From an uncultured Prevotella sp. (GTDB taxonomy: Bacteria > Bacteroidota > Bacteroidia > Bacteroidales > Bacteroidaceae): a DNA stretch of 6,378 nucleotides. Numbering within the stretch: the first letter of the stretch is position 1; every line of letters starts with the position of its first letter. A program made the translations under genes and the position numbers. Shown piece by piece: positions 5,382 to 6,378 of the stretch. The notes beneath the pieces were generated by a model that was not told the DNA's origin, made no database searches, and was given only the letters and a program-made list of their open reading frames with translations. The stretch is from NCBI GenBank assembly GCA_937916075.1, contig CALGHW010000375.1, forward strand, positions 1 to 6,378, read 5' to 3'.

Positions 5382-6378
5382 ATGAAAATTGAAAAATTCA
5401 AGGTGCTGCTCTACCTCAAAAAGAGCGGATTGGACAAGAACGGCAAGGCTCCCATCATGGGACGCATCACCCTCAACCGAACAATGGCGCAGTTCGGTTG
5501 CAAGTTGTCATGTACGCCAAAGTTATGGAATCCACGTGAGAGCAGACTTGACGGCAAGAGCAAGGAGGCTGTGGAAGTGAACGCCAAGATTGACAAGCTG
5601 TTGTTGACGATAAACTCCGCCTATGAGTCGCTTGTGGAGCGCAAGGTGGATTTTGATGCAAAGGCGATAAAGGAGTTGTTTCAATGCAGTGCAGACACTC
5701 AGATGACTTTGTTGAAACAGCTTGATGCTATCATTGCGGACATTGAGTCAAGAATCGGCATCGACTATAAGATAGGTACGTTGCCCAACTATCAATACAC
5801 TCGCTTGACATTGGGATTGTTTGTAAAGAAACGCTATGGTACTGATGATGTGGCATTCGGTGAGCTTGACGAGCAGTTTATCCGTGAGTACATGGACTTT
5901 TGCTTGGATGAGAGAGGTCTTGCACTTGATACAGTCCGCCACTATCTCGCCATCTTGAAGAAAACCTGCCGAATAGCTTTCAAGGCAGGACACTCCGAAC
6001 GTTACCATTTTATGCACTTCAAGCTACCTCAAAAGAAAGAGAATCCACCAAAGGCATTGACACGAGAGGACTTCTTGAAAATCCGTGACTATGAGATACC
6101 CAAGAACAGAAAGTCGTTGGCTCTTACCCGTGACCTCTTTCTTTTCGCTTGCTATACAGGCACGGCTTATGCCGATACAGTTTCTATCACGGAAGAGAAC
6201 CTCTATCGTGATGAGGAAGGAAGTCTTTGGCTGAAATATCATCGAAAGAAGAATGAGATGCTTGCACGTGTAAAGCTGTTGCCTGAGGCGATTGCCATGT
6301 TGAAGAAATACAAAGACCCTACGAGACCGACACTTTTGCCTTGGCAGGAGTATAGTATCTTGAGAGCCAACATGAAAA
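5382..6378 (+). CDS. Tyrosine recombinase / site-specific integrase (Bacteroidetes type), 3' end outside window
   Basis: An open frame starts with ATG at 5382 and stays open to the window end (332 full codons plus one base). Such proteins usually have about 400 residues, so roughly the last 70, with the HxxR box and catalytic Tyr, are missing. Residues 1 to ~90 (MKIEKFKVLLYLKKSG, later CKLSCTPKLWNPRESRLDGKS) match the arm-type DNA-binding domain. About 110-210 is the SAM-like core-binding domain (YMDFCLDERGLALDTVRHYL). The catalytic domain begins near 215 (PPKALTREDFLKI). The Arg I box reads YTGTAYADT (258-266) with Ala262 where Arg is usual; CTnDOT IntDOT is also known to lack this Arg. The basic beta-hairpin HRKKNE (287-292) supplies the usual Lys. 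A possible -7 box lies 20 bp upstream. It probably mobilises an integrative element or inverts a local segment; which one cannot be told here. Confidence 0.92.
   Translation, partial: MKIEKFKVLLYLKKSGLDKNGKAPIMGRITLNRTMAQFGCKLSCTPKLWNPRESRLDGKSKEAVEVNAKIDKLLLTINSAYESLVERKVDFDAKAIKELFQCSADTQMTLLKQLDAIIADIESRIGIDYKIGTLPNYQYTRLTLGLFVKKRYGTDDVAFGELDEQFIREYMDFCLDERGLALDTVRHYLAILKKTCRIAFKAGHSERYHFMHFKLPQKKENPPKALTREDFLKIRDYEIPKNRKSLALTRDLFLFACYTGTAYADTVSITEENLYRDEEGSLWLKYHRKKNEMLARVKLLPEAIAMLKKYKDPTRPTLLPWQEYSILRANMK

Noticed and set aside
5748..6242. Minus-strand frames within the integrase region
   Set aside because: They are antisense to a well-supported integrase frame and have no recognisable features.

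Overview
The window looks like chromosomal or island DNA from a gut-type member of the Bacteroidales. Evidence for this is a tyrosine integrase of the Bacteroidetes arm-binding/SAM-like type, a TAnnTTTG-like -7 box, signal peptides ending in forms such as CNA|Q, and a C-terminal segment resembling a type IX secretion sorting domain. The exact genus cannot be read from the sequence.

Layout. A four-gene block runs leftward on the minus strand from about 5026 to 1206. In transcription order it encodes an unrecognised helical exported protein (4172-5026), a SEL1-repeat exported protein with a T9SS-like tail (2725-4140), an exported Cys-rich protein with a papain/C39-like cysteine peptidase domain (1619-2728), and a small exported, possibly lipocalin-like protein (1206-1637). 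Spacing is 31 bp, then a 4-nt ATGA overlap, then a 19-nt overlap, so the block reads as one translationally coupled operon. All four products have signal peptides. A 13-bp perfect hairpin (1127-1160) lies just after the last gene. Beyond it, at 1-1018, is a second, base-for-base identical copy of the peptidase gene, cut by the window edge. On the right, diverging from the operon across a 355-bp gap rich in small inverted and direct repeats, is a plus-strand tyrosine recombinase gene (5382-6378) that runs off the end.

The main point of interest is the peptidase gene and its downstream partner. Hand-counted G+C falls from about 55% in the Cys-rich N-terminal half to about 41% in the peptidase half and about 33% in the small downstream gene. 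With the very recent duplication, this looks like a modular exported effector: a constant front end, a swapped-in catalytic domain, and a co-acquired neighbour that could be an inhibitor or immunity protein. That functional pairing is inference. The catalytic motifs, the overlaps, the base-composition break and the duplication are visible directly.

The repeat (1-1048 and 1711-2759) differs only by one T in a homopolymer. Its right edge lies inside the last codons of the SEL1-repeat gene, so the copy next to that gene (1711-2759) is the ancestral arrangement. The simplest model is a tandem duplication of a unit of about 1.71 kb holding both the peptidase gene and the small gene, with the left part of the left unit lying outside the window.
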